A stretch of DNA of 64,000 nucleotides from positions 186,001 through 250,000 of the forward strand of contig BQIX01000001.1 in NCBI GenBank assembly GCA_021604145.1, written 5' to 3'. The notes under the pieces are model-generated. The model searched no databases and was not told the origin of the DNA. It saw only the letters and a list, made by a program, of their open reading frames with translations. Each line of letters starts with the position of its first letter. The first letter of the stretch is position 1. This DNA is from Nitrospirales bacterium. GTDB taxonomy: Bacteria; Nitrospirota; Nitrospiria; Nitrospirales; UBA8639. Made by a program: the position numbers and the translations under genes. Of this stretch, positions 17,314-27,156 are shown one piece after another.

Positions 17314-17336
17314 CCCACTGACTGTTGATCAGTGGG
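17314..17336. terminator. Strong hairpin in the 17.0-17.4 kb intergenic region
   Basis: CCCACTGA and TCAGTGGG form a perfect 8-bp stem with a 7-base loop. It lies between the VOC gene and the convergent Usp gene, so a terminator role for either strand is plausible, but neither side has a long T tract. The rest of 16999-17432 has no supported gene. Confidence 0.4.
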
Positions 17337-17432
17337 TCTTAACCACCTCATTTCTCTCTTAGGCCTTTTCTCTGGGTAAGAGCTTCGTCAATTTCAAATC
17401 TGAGTGTCGTGTGTCACAGATAATCCTTCCCT

Positions 17433-18287
17433 TTATTCTGCCGGTACAGCCAAGACTGGGCATCGCGCCTTTCGAACGATCTGCTCTGTGGTACTTCCAC
17501 GGAGTGCATCCAAAAATCCTTGATGTCCTTGGGTGGGCATCACAATAAGGTCAGCCGCTAATTCCTGCTCGACTTGTAAGATCTCTTCAACCACGTCACC
17601 AGATCGAACGATGTAATTCCAGGTACCGTTGGTCCGTTGAGATTGATCGCACTCGGGCATCTCTTGCTCATCGCCGATATACAACACGGTAACGGAAGTA
17701 TTGACACAGCCCAAGGTATTTATCAGGGTTGTAATGGCCTGTAAGGCCACCGGTGGCTGTGGGTCATGATCGATGGGAATAAGAATGTTCTGTAGGGTGA
17801 GCGTTCCGTTTTCTGGTGACACAAAGCCATCTGTGGAGAAGGGAACAAATAGGGTCATGATTTTAGATTTTCGTGCGACGGGCTCAGAGACAGAATGAAA
17901 AAATGGTCGTCCGCCAAGTTGATGTGTTGCAAGGACCAGGAGGTCTGCAGGATGACGGTCGAGATGTTCGAGGATTGAGTCTGAAGGATCTTTTCCTCTG
18001 TAGAGGATTTTTTCAACATCAATTTTGGAATGCGGCCTATGATCTATTGAATGTTCGTGAGAGGGGAGATCCCATTTGGCCAGCGTCGCTCTCACCGATG
18101 GAAACTCTTGCCAATTCAGTTCGTCTAAACCTTCATTGACATGGAACAGAGTGAGTTTCGCACTTGCGCCCCACGCAAGCTTGAGCGCATGCGCAAAGGC
18201 AATATCTGGATTCGACGAGAAGTCGTTCGCATGAAATATGGTATTCAGTGAAATTGTCTGAAGGGGTGAGCCTGTATCAGATGTCAT
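17433..18287 (-). CDS. Tandem-domain universal stress protein
   Basis: 284 residues with two Usp domains. Domain 1 opens SLNTIFHANDFSSNPDIAFAHAL and domain 2 opens NILIPIDHDPQPPVALQAI, ending VMPTQGHQGFLDALRGSTTEQIV and RKARCPVLAVPAE. The second nucleotide loop retains the Gly-Ser end; the first is diverged. It is downstream of, and on the same strand as, the hydrogenase cluster, 470 bases beyond its end, so it probably has its own promoter. A striking palindrome lies upstream at 18383-18401. Confidence 0.9.
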   Translation of the reverse strand: MTSDTGSPLQTISLNTIFHANDFSSNPDIAFAHALKLAWGASAKLTLFHVNEGLDELNWQEFPSVRATLAKWDLPSHEHSIDHRPHSKIDVEKILYRGKDPSDSILEHLDRHPADLLVLATHQLGGRPFFHSVSEPVARKSKIMTLFVPFSTDGFVSPENGTLTLQNILIPIDHDPQPPVALQAITTLINTLGCVNTSVTVLYIGDEQEMPECDQSQRTNGTWNYIVRSGDVVEEILQVEQELAADLIVMPTQGHQGFLDALRGSTTEQIVRKARCPVLAVPAE

Positions 18288-18382
18288 ATGATTCCAACTT
18301 CCTTCCTGTTACATGTTCAAAGTTTCACGGTTTAACATCAGTGGTTTTTCGGATTCTTGATGTCACCCGCCTACTAGCTCGA

Positions 18383-18401
18383 GGCACGTCGCTAACGTGC
18401 C
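18383..18401. promoter_or_regulatory. Operator-like palindrome upstream of a Usp gene
   Basis: GGCACGT and ACGTGCC form a perfect inverted repeat around five bases, about 100 bases before the Usp start at 18287. Its size and spacing fit a dimeric regulator's site. It also contains a TGGCACG block like a -24 element, but no matching -12 GC, so I do not call it a sigma-54 promoter. The rest of 18288-18759 shows no gene. Confidence 0.35.
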
Positions 18402-18759
18402 ATAGCTGCTTTCTCTCGTTCAGGAATTGTTTGTTGATGTCGATACCATAACCGGAATCGTGTCGTTGCTGTTTTGCCTATGATGTCAATAGAGCAATTT
18501 GAAACATGGCTCCTACTAGAACGACGTTCAAGTGTACGATATTTTTTAGAACCTGTAAGATAACATTTGTCAGCGAGTAAGGAAATTCTTTGGATATATA
18601 AGTCAATGGTCCTCCATCTTTCTCTGAAAACCTGGCAAATCCATTGATTCAGAATAGTAGCAGTTTTTCTTGGTGATGCTCTCGCGTGTGGGGGGAGTGT
18701 TTTTCCGGATACTCAGAGTGCCATGGCGCCAGGAGTCCTAACCCGCGTCGTGTTCATGA

Positions 18760-20061
18760 TTATATTTTCTTAATTCGAAATTTTAAAAAATGTGTGGCAC
18801 AAGAGATACATGGATCATAGCTGCGTACGATTTTCTCACATTGTAAAGCCACTTCTTCGTCTGGTCGATCAAGAATGTGGGGTAGAAAAGCTCGCAGGTC
18901 TTCTTCAATTCGTCGTTGGTTTTGAGAAGTTGGTGGAACGATCTTCGCAACCTGGATTGTTCCATCTTCATTGATCTGATACCGGTGATAGAGAAGTCCA
19001 CGTGGAGCTTCGGTGATGGCCATGCCAGTGCCAGCTCGAGGGCTTACGGAAACCGATGCATCCTTCGAATCTTTGTACTGTTCAATAATACGCAATGCCT
19101 CATCAACGGCATGCAGAATCTCTAGCGATCGCGCCACAATTCCCTGCGATGCCTGCTTAAACGGTAAAAAAAGTTCTGTTGTAGAAAGGACCTCTTTCAC
19201 AAGAGGCGAAAGCCGATCAAAGTTGAGATGGAGACGCGCCAGAGGGCCGGCTAAGTATGATTGTCCGTTGAACAGGCAATGGAGTGCATTGGAATAGGGA
19301 ACTTGTACCTCTTGAAACTGTTGTTCAAAGTTTACAGCAGAGATTTCTAGTCCGCGGTTGGACGCCACAAGTCCTTCGTTCATCGGATAGTCCATCGCTG
19401 ATCGGAGAGCCACAAATGTGTACTCGTGTTCTAAGTCGGTAAACTCAAATGCAGCTGTCCATTGAACGGTGTCGATTGCCGCATCTCGAGCCCACAAGAG
19501 ATCCTCTCTAAGGGTTTCCAATTCTCGTTTTGAGGGAATTCGAGAGAAACCTCCGACTTTTACAGACACAGGATGGACCGATCGACCGCCGAGTAGGGTT
19601 AAAAGTTGATTGCCAACTTTTTTGAGCCGAAGCCCTCGTTTGACAATATCAGGATAGTCCTTGGCCATTTCGATCCCGCTTGCGTAACCAAGAAAATCTG
19701 GCGCATGAAGCATATAAATGTGAAGCGCATGACTTTCAATCCATTCTGCGCAATATAAGAGCCGACGCAGAATTCGAATGGATTGTGGTACCTCAATCCC
19801 GAAGATGGGTTCCAAGGCATGAACAGCACTCATTTGATAGGCGACGGGGCAGATACCACAAATGCGAGCCACGATGTCTGGGACTTCGCTGTAATGACGT
19901 CCTTGAAGAAAGGCTTCAAAAAATCGAGGGGGCTCAAAAATTCGAAGTTGCACATCTTGAACTTCTTGATCACGGACGGTGACATGGAGTGCACCCTCTC
20001 CTTCAACTCGTGCCATCATGCCAACTTTAATGGTTCTGGTGTTACTTGGTTTCCCAGGCAT
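18760..20061 (-). CDS. hydA: Group 3b-type [NiFe] hydrogenase, large (alpha) subunit
   Basis: 433 residues from ATG 20061, with a purine-rich GAGAAGAGAG upstream and a 20-base overlap with the small-subunit gene. The nickel-site motifs are both present: RICGICPVAYQMSAVHALE near the N terminus and DPCISCATH at the C terminus. The latter is followed by a nine-residue tail suggesting protease maturation after the His. The L1 form CGICPVAYQ is characteristic of cytosolic group 3 enzymes such as the sulfhydrogenase of Pyrococcus. It should interconvert H2 with protons, coupled to NAD(P). No hyp maturation genes are in the window. Confidence 0.92.
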   Translation of the reverse strand: MPGKPSNTRTIKVGMMARVEGEGALHVTVRDQEVQDVQLRIFEPPRFFEAFLQGRHYSEVPDIVARICGICPVAYQMSAVHALEPIFGIEVPQSIRILRRLLYCAEWIESHALHIYMLHAPDFLGYASGIEMAKDYPDIVKRGLRLKKVGNQLLTLLGGRSVHPVSVKVGGFSRIPSKRELETLREDLLWARDAAIDTVQWTAAFEFTDLEHEYTFVALRSAMDYPMNEGLVASNRGLEISAVNFEQQFQEVQVPYSNALHCLFNGQSYLAGPLARLHLNFDRLSPLVKEVLSTTELFLPFKQASQGIVARSLEILHAVDEALRIIEQYKDSKDASVSVSPRAGTGMAITEAPRGLLYHRYQINEDGTIQVAKIVPPTSQNQRRIEEDLRAFLPHILDRPDEEVALQCEKIVRSYDPCISCATHFLKFRIKKI

Positions 20062-20893
20062 CGCTCTCTTCTCGAAATGGTCGAACATATCCGTTGATTC
20101 CCCTGAATCGACGAACCATGTCCCGGGGAATTATCTGGAATCCTTGATGAAATTGTTGAGCTAGAGACGACGTATTGGGCGGGACACCAGGGCCCTGAGA
20201 TGGACTCTCAGCAGGACCGAAACATCCATAGCACTCACGTCCCATTTGAGGACAAATGGCTCCACAGCCTGTACGTGTGACAGGTCCAAGACACGGAAGA
20301 CCCTTGGCCACCAAGACACACACCTGTCCCTGACGTTTACATTCAAGGCACACACTGTGGGTTGGAATTCGAGGTTCGACTCCCGCAATCAGATTCGTCA
20401 ACACATTCAGCAGTTGATAGCGATCAATCGGACAACCCCAAAGTTCGTAATCAACCCGCACATGTTCTGAGATTGGGGTTGAGGTGCTCAAGCTTAGAAT
20501 GTGCTCTGGACTTGGGTAAACAGCCTGCCTGAAAGCTTCGACATTTCCCCAATTGCGTAAGGCTTGAATGCCTCCTGCAGTGGCACATGCGCCAATCGTC
20601 ACGAGAATCTTTGCTTGGTTTCGAATTTCGATAATGCGAGAGGCGTCTTCTGGGGTGGTAATGGATCCTTCGACTAGGACAATATCATAAGGGCCTGGGG
20701 TCATCCGACTTGATGCTTCAGGAAAGTAGGCGATATCCATGGCCTCGCCGAGCGTTAATAACTCGTCTTCCATGTTCAACACATTAAGTTGGCATCCATC
20801 ACAGGACGTGAATTTAAACACTGCCAGCGTTGGACGTGTTGATCCCTGGGCTGACTCGTGCTTTTGCTGATATTTGAGAGCTTCTTTTCTCAT
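20042..20893 (-). CDS. hydD: [NiFe] hydrogenase small (delta) subunit
   Basis: 283 residues. FKFTSCDGCQLNVLNMEDEL supplies the first two proximal-cluster cysteines, TIGACATAGGIQALRNWG the next, and further cysteines occur in CLECKRQGQVCVLVAKGLPCLGPVT and GCGAICPQMGRECYGCFGP. That is enough for three [4Fe-4S] clusters, as in group 3b small subunits. It overlaps the gamma gene by four bases and the large-subunit gene by twenty, so the three are translationally coupled. There is no Tat signal, consistent with a cytosolic enzyme. Confidence 0.92.
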   Translation of the reverse strand: MRKEALKYQQKHESAQGSTRPTLAVFKFTSCDGCQLNVLNMEDELLTLGEAMDIAYFPEASSRMTPGPYDIVLVEGSITTPEDASRIIEIRNQAKILVTIGACATAGGIQALRNWGNVEAFRQAVYPSPEHILSLSTSTPISEHVRVDYELWGCPIDRYQLLNVLTNLIAGVEPRIPTHSVCLECKRQGQVCVLVAKGLPCLGPVTRTGCGAICPQMGRECYGCFGPAESPSQGPGVPPNTSSLAQQFHQGFQIIPRDMVRRFRGINGYVRPFREESDAWETK

Positions 20894-21753
20894 ATGCCAC
20901 CTTTTCCTAAAAACGGCAAAACGTGATCAAGTCGCATTACGGGTCCATCTTTACACAAAAAGAATGGCCCCAGTTGGCAATGCCCACAAAGCCCGATGCC
21001 GCACTCCATATGACGTTCCAGTGAGACGTACATGTGATCAGGGCGAAGTCCTCGATGTGTCAGCATACTCATCGACACGCGCATCATGATTTCTGGACCG
21101 CACATCATCACGAGAGTTTGATCAGGGTTTAGGTTGATGCGATCAAATAATTCTGTGACCACTCCCACATGGTAATGCCAAGTTTTGCCCGGTTCGTCAC
21201 TTGTGAGATAGACTTCCGTATCTGGGTGATTTCGCCATATGTCAAAACGCTCTCGGTATAAAAGATCATGAGGTGCTTTGACCCCATGAAGAATTTTAAT
21301 CGTGCCATATTGCTCTCTTCGCTGAAACATGTACTCGATAGCTCCCACGACAGGTGCGCACCCTAAGCCGCCTGTAATCACCAACACGTCCTTTCCCTTA
21401 GCTTCTTCCATAGGCCATCCCTTGCCGAATGCTCCACGAACACCTAGGCTATCTCCAATATTCATGCGTCCTATCACTTGGGTCGTTCGGCCAACGAGAC
21501 GGATTGTGTGATCCAGGTACTCGGGTTCATCAGGATCTGAGACGATCGAGATGGCAACTTCCCCAACTCCGAAGACGTAGAGCATGTTGAACTGGCCAGC
21601 CTGGAAACGAAACTGCTGCCGAACGCCAGGATCAGTCAGTTGTAATCGGAAGCTGACGATATCCGAGGCTTCGTGTCGCTTCTCGATAATCGTCGCTGCG
21701 TGAATCAGGTAGGGATTGGAAAGCATGAGATTCTCATGAGTCTTCTCTATCAC
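20890..21753 (-). CDS. hydG: Hydrogenase gamma subunit, FAD/NAD(P)-binding (sulfhydrogenase type)
   Basis: 287 residues. A ferredoxin-reductase-like FAD domain (FRFQAGQFNMLYVFGVGE, with the serine in VAISIVSD) is followed by a nucleotide site (VLVITGGLGCAPVVGAIEYM). A C-terminal [2Fe-2S] cluster motif reads ERHMECGIGLCGHCQLG, then FLCKDGPV. This is the diaphorase module that exchanges electrons with NAD(P)H in group 3b hydrogenases and in dihydroorotate dehydrogenase electron-transfer subunits. Hydrogenase beta is not adjacent but lies 4 kb upstream, separated by cytochrome and reductase genes. Confidence 0.9.
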   Translation of the reverse strand: MIEKTHENLMLSNPYLIHAATIIEKRHEASDIVSFRLQLTDPGVRQQFRFQAGQFNMLYVFGVGEVAISIVSDPDEPEYLDHTIRLVGRTTQVIGRMNIGDSLGVRGAFGKGWPMEEAKGKDVLVITGGLGCAPVVGAIEYMFQRREQYGTIKILHGVKAPHDLLYRERFDIWRNHPDTEVYLTSDEPGKTWHYHVGVVTELFDRINLNPDQTLVMMCGPEIMMRVSMSMLTHRGLRPDHMYVSLERHMECGIGLCGHCQLGPFFLCKDGPVMRLDHVLPFLGKGGI

Positions 21754-21792
21754 AATTTTTACGATATGAGAAAAGCGAATAATTGAAACAGG

Positions 21793-21993
21793 TTACTGAC
21801 TGAGAATCCGGAGGTAGGCAAAGATATCATGCGTTTCCGCATCTGAAAAATCACCGTTCCAAGAGGACATGGCTGTTCCTGGACAGCCATTTCGAATGAC
21901 ATCGAGCAGCTGATTATCTGACTTCTGTCCTGGACAGTGAAGTCGGCTGCTGGTGAGATGAGTGATTGGCCAATAGGCAGTCACCTTCTCCAA
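21793..21993 (-). pseudogene. Haem-less cytochrome c fragment
   Basis: 66 residues that align with the C-terminal half of small class I cytochromes c: QKSDNQLLDVIRNGCPGTAM (the Met is the usual distal ligand), then DFSDAETHDIFAYLRILSQ. There is no CxxCH anywhere in it. It begins 10 bases after the stop of a complete cytochrome c gene, leaving no space for a haem-attachment half. It is probably a deletion remnant of a second cytochrome domain. A functional haem-less protein cannot be excluded, but no signal peptide is present. Confidence 0.6.
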
Positions 21994-22003
21994 ATAAAAG
22001 ATT

Positions 22004-22471
22004 CTAGGCCCCTTGAAACGATCTCAAATAGGTGACAAGTTGCCATGCCTCTTTTTCGCTGACATATTGGGGCATAAATGCAGCCATATCTGTTCCGTGA
22101 CTTCCATTTTTGAGAATCCAAAAAATTTCTCCATCGCTTCTTGCCGTTTGCCATGCTCCATCAGTGAAATTTGTAGGCAAAGGTTGAGAAGAACTATCAT
22201 AGTCTGGTCCTACTGGTAGCCCTTGCCCGTCACGTCCATGACAAACCGAACAAAAGGCCCGTCCTTCGTAAAGAATCCTTCCTTTATCAACAAACTCCTT
22301 GGTGACGGAATATGGATTCTTGAGCGACTGTGCTTCTTGTAGTTGATCAGGAGGAACACGCGACTTCAATTCTCCGGAGTAGGCGATAAATCCAAGCTGA
22401 ACACTCAAGATGAGCGTGAAAACCGTTACTAGGGAAGTACGTCTTTTGACGTTCAATATGTGCTGGTTCAT
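22004..22471 (-). CDS. Monohaem c-type cytochrome
   Basis: 155 residues with an N-terminal export segment (SLVTVFTLILSVQLGFIAYSG). One haem motif, CSVCHGRDGQGLPVG, sits in the middle. The C-terminal GTDMAAFMPQYVSEKEAWQLVTYLRSFQG provides a candidate Met ligand and the closing helix. A periplasmic electron carrier is expected. It lies between the tetrahaem cytochrome and the hydrogenase gamma gene, so it may exchange electrons in the same pathway. The hydrogenase is predicted cytosolic, however, and direct contact is unlikely. Confidence 0.88.
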   Translation of the reverse strand: MNQHILNVKRRTSLVTVFTLILSVQLGFIAYSGELKSRVPPDQLQEAQSLKNPYSVTKEFVDKGRILYEGRAFCSVCHGRDGQGLPVGPDYDSSSQPLPTNFTDGAWQTARSDGEIFWILKNGSHGTDMAAFMPQYVSEKEAWQLVTYLRSFQGA

Positions 22472-22519
22472 TGGAGTCCCCTTTCTTCAACTGGGCATCA
22501 ATGAATGATCAATCATCGA

Positions 22520-23953
22520 TTACTTGGCTAATGTTCGGATATAGTGAATGAGCTGCCAGATTTGATTATCCGGCATACCCGCAAACGCCATCATTCCAGT
22601 TCCTGCAGATCCATTTTTGATAATCCAAAACATCTGTCCATCTGAAATGTCTTTCATGGTCTCTCCGCACGTAAAGTTCCGCGGATGTGGATTCAACGCG
22701 GCCCCCATGGGTCCATTCCCGTCGCCTTGTTCGCCATGACATTGTATGCACGCCAAGGGCTGCGCCGTTTCATGATACAAGATTTCTCCACCCTTGATGT
22801 TCTCTTGAGAATTCGGCAATGGATTAGCAAGCTTGCGAAACTTTCCAGGTGCTTGCTTCGTGTTTCGTGGTTGGGGACACACACCTGATGCTGTGTCTGA
22901 TGGTGAAGCCGAGCTCGCGGTTTCCGGTGATCCTTTAAATGTCGCTGTTAAATAGGCAATGACATCGGCCACACCTTGTTTTCCGCCAATCGTCAGTCCC
23001 CAATACGGCATCAAGGGTGACTTCCCGACGCCTTTTCCTCCGTAATAAATCACGTTATACAGATAATCGAGAGGAATTTTCTCAAACGGGATATTGGCAT
23101 GGACTGCTGGTTTGGGCTCTAATCCCGACGCCGCAGGCCCATCGCCTTTCCCTTCCGCTCCATGGCATTGCGCACAATATTCTTTGTAAATGCGAGCGCC
23201 ATTTTCGACATTCGGATGATCGAACTCGTCACTTTTCCAAGGTTCATAAAAGAGAAAGTCATCAACCCCTCGAGTGGCGATAAACCCTGTGACATATCGA
23301 AGTCCGAGTTCACTGACATCCCCCACAAATTCCCCACTGTGTGGCACAAAATCCGGGGGGCTGGAGTTGAAACGGTAGATCCAATCAGCGTTCAGTCTTT
23401 TTCCTGCATCAAAGAACGAAGCGCTTTGCGGCCCTCCGGTCTTTTTCCCATCGACCATGATTTGATGACAGCCAATACAGGAATGTTGCGTGAAAATTTC
23501 CTCACCAAGCTTAGCCTCTTGCTGACTAAACGTGCTCATATCGATTGAATTGTTCTTCACTCGAGGGTCTTGCAAGTGCTTCTCGAAGTAATCCGCAATG
23601 GCCTCGGCCTCCTTTTGAGATACAGTGATGTGGGTCTCTGGCTCTTGGGAAAGATCCCAGCGATAGCTTTTTTGATAGAGCATTGGGACCTTTCCTGTCA
23701 GCCAATCCAGTAGCCATGGTCGCTGGAATTTACTTCCTCCCCACATGAGATCTGGGGCTTTTATATTGAACCGACTTTCACTCTCACCATTAAATTTATG
23801 GCAGGTGGAACAGAGATTTTCGACGAACTTCTTGCCTTCTTGCTCTCCACCCGCTCTACTCACGCCGGGGTTGAAAAGAAATACAAAGACACCCACAATG
23901 ACTGCACAAACAGTTAATGATGACGCGTTCAACGCTCGGCCGACGTGATGCAT
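22520..23953 (-). CDS. Four-haem c-type cytochrome, multidomain
   Basis: 477 residues from ATG 23953, selected because GAGGAGG lies eight bases upstream. A signal peptide (VCAVIVGVFVFLFNPGVSRAGG) is followed by four CxxCH sites in four class I-like domains: CSTCHKF, CIGCHQIM, CAQCHGAEGKGDG and CIQCHGEQGDGNGPM. Domains 3 and 4 resemble the single-haem cytochromes nearby. Domain 1-2 spacing with WLLDWL and VSQKEAEAIADYF resembles cytochromes found next to respiratory complexes. The protein is presumably periplasmic. Partner and redox role cannot be read from sequence. Confidence 0.88.
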   Translation of the reverse strand: MHHVGRALNASSLTVCAVIVGVFVFLFNPGVSRAGGEQEGKKFVENLCSTCHKFNGESESRFNIKAPDLMWGGSKFQRPWLLDWLTGKVPMLYQKSYRWDLSQEPETHITVSQKEAEAIADYFEKHLQDPRVKNNSIDMSTFSQQEAKLGEEIFTQHSCIGCHQIMVDGKKTGGPQSASFFDAGKRLNADWIYRFNSSPPDFVPHSGEFVGDVSELGLRYVTGFIATRGVDDFLFYEPWKSDEFDHPNVENGARIYKEYCAQCHGAEGKGDGPAASGLEPKPAVHANIPFEKIPLDYLYNVIYYGGKGVGKSPLMPYWGLTIGGKQGVADVIAYLTATFKGSPETASSASPSDTASGVCPQPRNTKQAPGKFRKLANPLPNSQENIKGGEILYHETAQPLACIQCHGEQGDGNGPMGAALNPHPRNFTCGETMKDISDGQMFWIIKNGSAGTGMMAFAGMPDNQIWQLIHYIRTLAK

Positions 23954-24086
23954 GGTCAAAACCTCCTCAAAAAAAATGGCAAAAGTCTTTTGGGTTTTCA
24001 TTGGGGAATTACTCCACAGTATGAATATTCATATTGTCGTTTTTTGCCTCAAAATGAACGTTCTTATTCATTTGAGTAGAGTAATC

Positions 24087-24102
24087 AGCAAATTTGACAC
24101 CA
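24087..24102 (-). promoter_or_regulatory. Possible sigma-54 promoter before the tetrahaem cytochrome
   Basis: On the minus strand TGGTGTCAAATTTGCT has the GG and GC of the -24 and -12 elements exactly ten bases apart, and a full TTGCT, but only a partial -24 match. It is about 135 bases upstream of the cytochrome start, in the largest gap (309 bases) inside the minus-strand cluster. It is the weakest member of the set described in the findings. Confidence 0.35.
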
Positions 24103-24262
24103 GGATTCTATGCAAGGAACAGTGAAAGGCAAAGCCAGTAATGACAAAGCATTTATAGATATAATTGAAATAATGCTTTGGGTGAGAGAAGTCATACGTT
24201 AACTCGAGAGCGTTAAGCTGTAACTTAACGCGTAAACAAAAAGAGAAACGAGGATTGGATAT

Positions 24263-25954
24263 TTAGATATTTTGGGTTTTCGTATTTTCTGGAAGTAGGG
24301 GATAACTTAACATTCCCCCCGTGAGATTGTAGACGTGCTCGAACCCATGTTGAAGCAAGATGCGTACAGCGAGGTATCCCCTTAGCCCCACGCGGCAATA
24401 GACCACGGTTTCTGTTTGAGGGTCGAGCTCGTGAAGGTGTTCGCGAAGGTTATCAATTGGAATAAGACGGGCCTGCTGGAGATGTTGTTCAGCAAATTCG
24501 CTTGGGCTTCGCACATCGAGGAGTTGTAGGTCCGGATTATTCGTGAGTTTATACTGTAATTCCTCACTCGTGATGGTCTGTACTTCCCCTCGTAGCGTAT
24601 TGGCAGCAACAAATCCAGCCATAATGACTGGTCCTTTGGCCGAATTGAATTGAGGAGCATAGGCTAAGTCCAACTGTTCTAAGTCTTCGACGGTTAATCC
24701 TGCGGTGAGTGCAGTTGCGAGCACATCAATTCGTTTGTCTACCCCGTGTTCCCCAATAATTTGAGCGCCGAGCAACTTTCCTGTCTTTTGTTCAACTGTC
24801 AACTTCATATGGAGTTGTTCCGCCCCAGGGTAATACCCTGCGTGATCGAGTGGATGGGTGACAGACACGAAGTAGTCATAGTCGTGTGTCTTTGCATCCT
24901 TTTCCGATAAGCCGGTTTTGGCGGCAATGATTCCCATGGTCTCCACAATGGCCGTACCCAGGGCACCTGGGAAGTGCAGATCGCCACCCGCAGCATTGGC
25001 TCCCGCGACACGTCCTTGTTTATTGGCCGGGCCGGCCAGTGGCATACGTGTTGCCTTACCGGTCACCAAATGTCGAACCTCCACGGCATCACCGGCCGCA
25101 TAGATATCTGGATCTGACGTTTGTTGGTGATCGTTCACGACAATTCCTCCAGCATCCCCGATGTGAAGTCCAGCTTCACGAGCTAGTTTGAGTTCCGGTC
25201 GTACCCCAATTGAGAGAATGGCAAGGTCCATAGATAGTCGCAGACCACTTTGCAGCTCAGCTTCATATGCGATGCCATCCCGATCGTGGAATGCTCGAAT
25301 TCCATCGCCTTCGATGATATGAATGCCTTTTTCTCGAAGATGCGCGGAGACGAGAGTTGCCATGTCTGGGTCGAATGGAAGCAGGATTTGATCGGCCATT
25401 TCTACGACAGTGACATCTAACTTGAGATTTATGAGAGCTTCTGCGGTTTCAAGCCCGATGAAACCTCCACCAACGACTACGGCCTGCTTGGGAGTATGTT
25501 CTGCCATGAACGTTTTGATTGCATCGGAGTCAGGAACGGTCTTGACGGTAAAAATATTTTTCGCAATGATTCCTGGTAGGGGAGGGACGATCGCACCGGC
25601 ACCGGGAGCCAGAATGAGTTTATCATATGGTTCATGCGAGATAGCGCCGGTTTTCAAGTTTTTCACTTCTACATGTTGTTTGGAACGGTTAATACTTAAT
25701 ACATCATGGCTAATTTTTACTTTGACCCGGAATCGTTTCCAAAAACTTTCCGGTGTTTGAAGCAAGAGTTCGTGCCGATCTGCGATGGTGTTGCCGACGT
25801 AGTATGGCAACCCACAGTTGGCAAATGAGACAAATGAGCCGCGTTCGAACATGACAATATCTGCGGCTTCATTGATGCGGCGTGCTTTGGCCGCCGCGCT
25901 CGCGCCACCCGCGACGCCACCAATGATAATAATTTTGAGGGGATGGCTTGTCAT
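24263..25954 (-). CDS. CoA-disulfide/persulfide reductase with C-terminal rhodanese domain
   Basis: 563 residues. Domain order: FAD site [19 protein letters not shown], active-site Cys in [15 protein letters not shown](P) site [18 protein letters not shown], a second FAD motif [11 protein letters not shown], the dimerisation domain, then a rhodanese domain from about residue 460 ending in [16 protein letters not shown] with its catalytic Cys. This architecture is that of CoADR-RHD / NADH-dependent persulfide reductases, which reduce CoA disulfides, persulfides or polysulfide. It lies between hydrogenase beta and the cytochromes, and group 3b hydrogenases can themselves reduce sulfur, so a shared role in sulfane-sulfur handling is plausible. 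Confidence 0.88.
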   Translation of the reverse strand: MTSHPLKIIIIGGVAGGASAAAKARRINEAADIVMFERGSFVSFANCGLPYYVGNTIADRHELLLQTPESFWKRFRVKVKISHDVLSINRSKQHVEVKNLKTGAISHEPYDKLILAPGAGAIVPPLPGIIAKNIFTVKTVPDSDAIKTFMAEHTPKQAVVVGGGFIGLETAEALINLKLDVTVVEMADQILLPFDPDMATLVSAHLREKGIHIIEGDGIRAFHDRDGIAYEAELQSGLRLSMDLAILSIGVRPELKLAREAGLHIGDAGGIVVNDHQQTSDPDIYAAGDAVEVRHLVTGKATRMPLAGPANKQGRVAGANAAGGDLHFPGALGTAIVETMGIIAAKTGLSEKDAKTHDYDYFVSVTHPLDHAGYYPGAEQLHMKLTVEQKTGKLLGAQIIGEHGVDKRIDVLATALTAGLTVEDLEQLDLAYAPQFNSAKGPVIMAGFVAANTLRGEVQTITSEELQYKLTNNPDLQLLDVRSPSEFAEQHLQQARLIPIDNLREHLHELDPQTETVVYCRVGLRGYLAVRILLQHGFEHVYNLTGGMLSYPLLPENTKTQNI

Positions 25955-25992
25955 GGTTCAGCGCGAGTTCGCGGTCCTAACACTCGCATTCA

Positions 25993-27120
25993 TCAGGTAG
26001 ACGATGATTCTCTTGGTTTGCAAAGTGCTTTCACTTCTTCAGTGATGTCGATGCCGACTGGGCACCAGGTGATGCATCGCCCGCAACCCACACAACCCGA
26101 CATGCCGAATTGATCGACCCATGTTCCAAGCTTGTGCGTCAACCACATACGATAGCGATCCTTAATCGTGGGACGGAAGTTTTTGCCGTGAATATAGCCA
26201 TGATCAGGGGTAAAGCACGAATCCCAAACTCGGGTATGTTCACTTTTCTGATAAGTCAGATCTGGTTGTTCCTCAACGGTATGGCAGAAACATGTGGGAC
26301 AGACCATGGTGCAATTCGTACAAGCCAAGCACCGGTTCGCAACCTCATCCCACCGTGAGTGATCATGGGCTTCATACAGGGCTTCAGGGAGGCGAGTGGA
26401 ATCGATGTTTCGAGTTTGACTAGCCGCACAAGCTTCGATTCGGTCGTTGTCCTGCTTTAGTCGAGCATCGGATACTGGCGAGAGTGGAAGCTGTTCAAGA
26501 ATCTCTTCCCCTGCAGGACTTCCCGCCTCTAGAACAAAGTCTTGATCATCTTCAGTGAGCACTAAGTCAAAGCCTGATGTAGCCATCGGTCCTGTGTTCA
26601 TTGACGCACAAAAACATGTGTCCAACGCACGAGTACAATTGACGGCGATCAGAAAAAGCGATTCGCGTCGTACTTGATAATATGGGTCTGGAAATTGATC
26701 CTGAAGAAAAATGCGATCCTGTATATTCAGAGCTGCAAGATCACAAGCACGGACACCGAGTATGGCTGTTGGGGCATTTTGTGGAAGAACTGGTTCAGCG
26801 GAAAAACTGTTCTTGCGACGTTCGATCGTTAAGAGTGGCTCTCGCGGTGCAAAGGTTTCCCGTTTTAAGGATTCTGGTCCATGTACGACATCAAACAACC
26901 GCTGAGTGTGTTTCGCTTCTAGGCGGTATTGTCCCGGTTGTTGATGATCTTGCCAGCCGATGGGCAGATCGTCCACTTTGTCAATTTCATCCCAGGTTAT
27001 GGCGTTATCTCGTACGACAGGTCCGAGTGTTCGGTAGCCTGCATGCTTGAGGGCAGTCAGTAGGCGCGGGAAGTCTTCACGTTCGAGAAGGCCGACATTA
27101 TCTATGTGAGAAGGAGTCAT
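25993..27120 (-). CDS. hydB: Hydrogenase beta subunit, 4Fe-4S protein (sulfhydrogenase type)
   Basis: 375 residues. Cysteine clusters [16 protein letters not shown] and [14 protein letters not shown] in the C-terminal third bind two [4Fe-4S] clusters. Upstream are [18 protein letters not shown] and a cysteine pair in [13 protein letters not shown]. This is the beta subunit of P. furiosus-type sulfhydrogenases and is related to anaerobic sulfite reductase subunit A. It relays electrons between the gamma flavoprotein and the NiFe core. It is separated from gamma, delta and alpha by about 4.2 kb of other genes on the same strand, which is unusual because the four are normally contiguous. Confidence 0.88.
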   Translation of the reverse strand: MTPSHIDNVGLLEREDFPRLLTALKHAGYRTLGPVVRDNAITWDEIDKVDDLPIGWQDHQQPGQYRLEAKHTQRLFDVVHGPESLKRETFAPREPLLTIERRKNSFSAEPVLPQNAPTAILGVRACDLAALNIQDRIFLQDQFPDPYYQVRRESLFLIAVNCTRALDTCFCASMNTGPMATSGFDLVLTEDDQDFVLEAGSPAGEEILEQLPLSPVSDARLKQDNDRIEACAASQTRNIDSTRLPEALYEAHDHSRWDEVANRCLACTNCTMVCPTCFCHTVEEQPDLTYQKSEHTRVWDSCFTPDHGYIHGKNFRPTIKDRYRMWLTHKLGTWVDQFGMSGCVGCGRCITWCPVGIDITEEVKALCKPRESSST

Positions 27121-27156
27121 TGTCTTGAGAAAGAGAAGCCGTATGATCAGGAGCGA

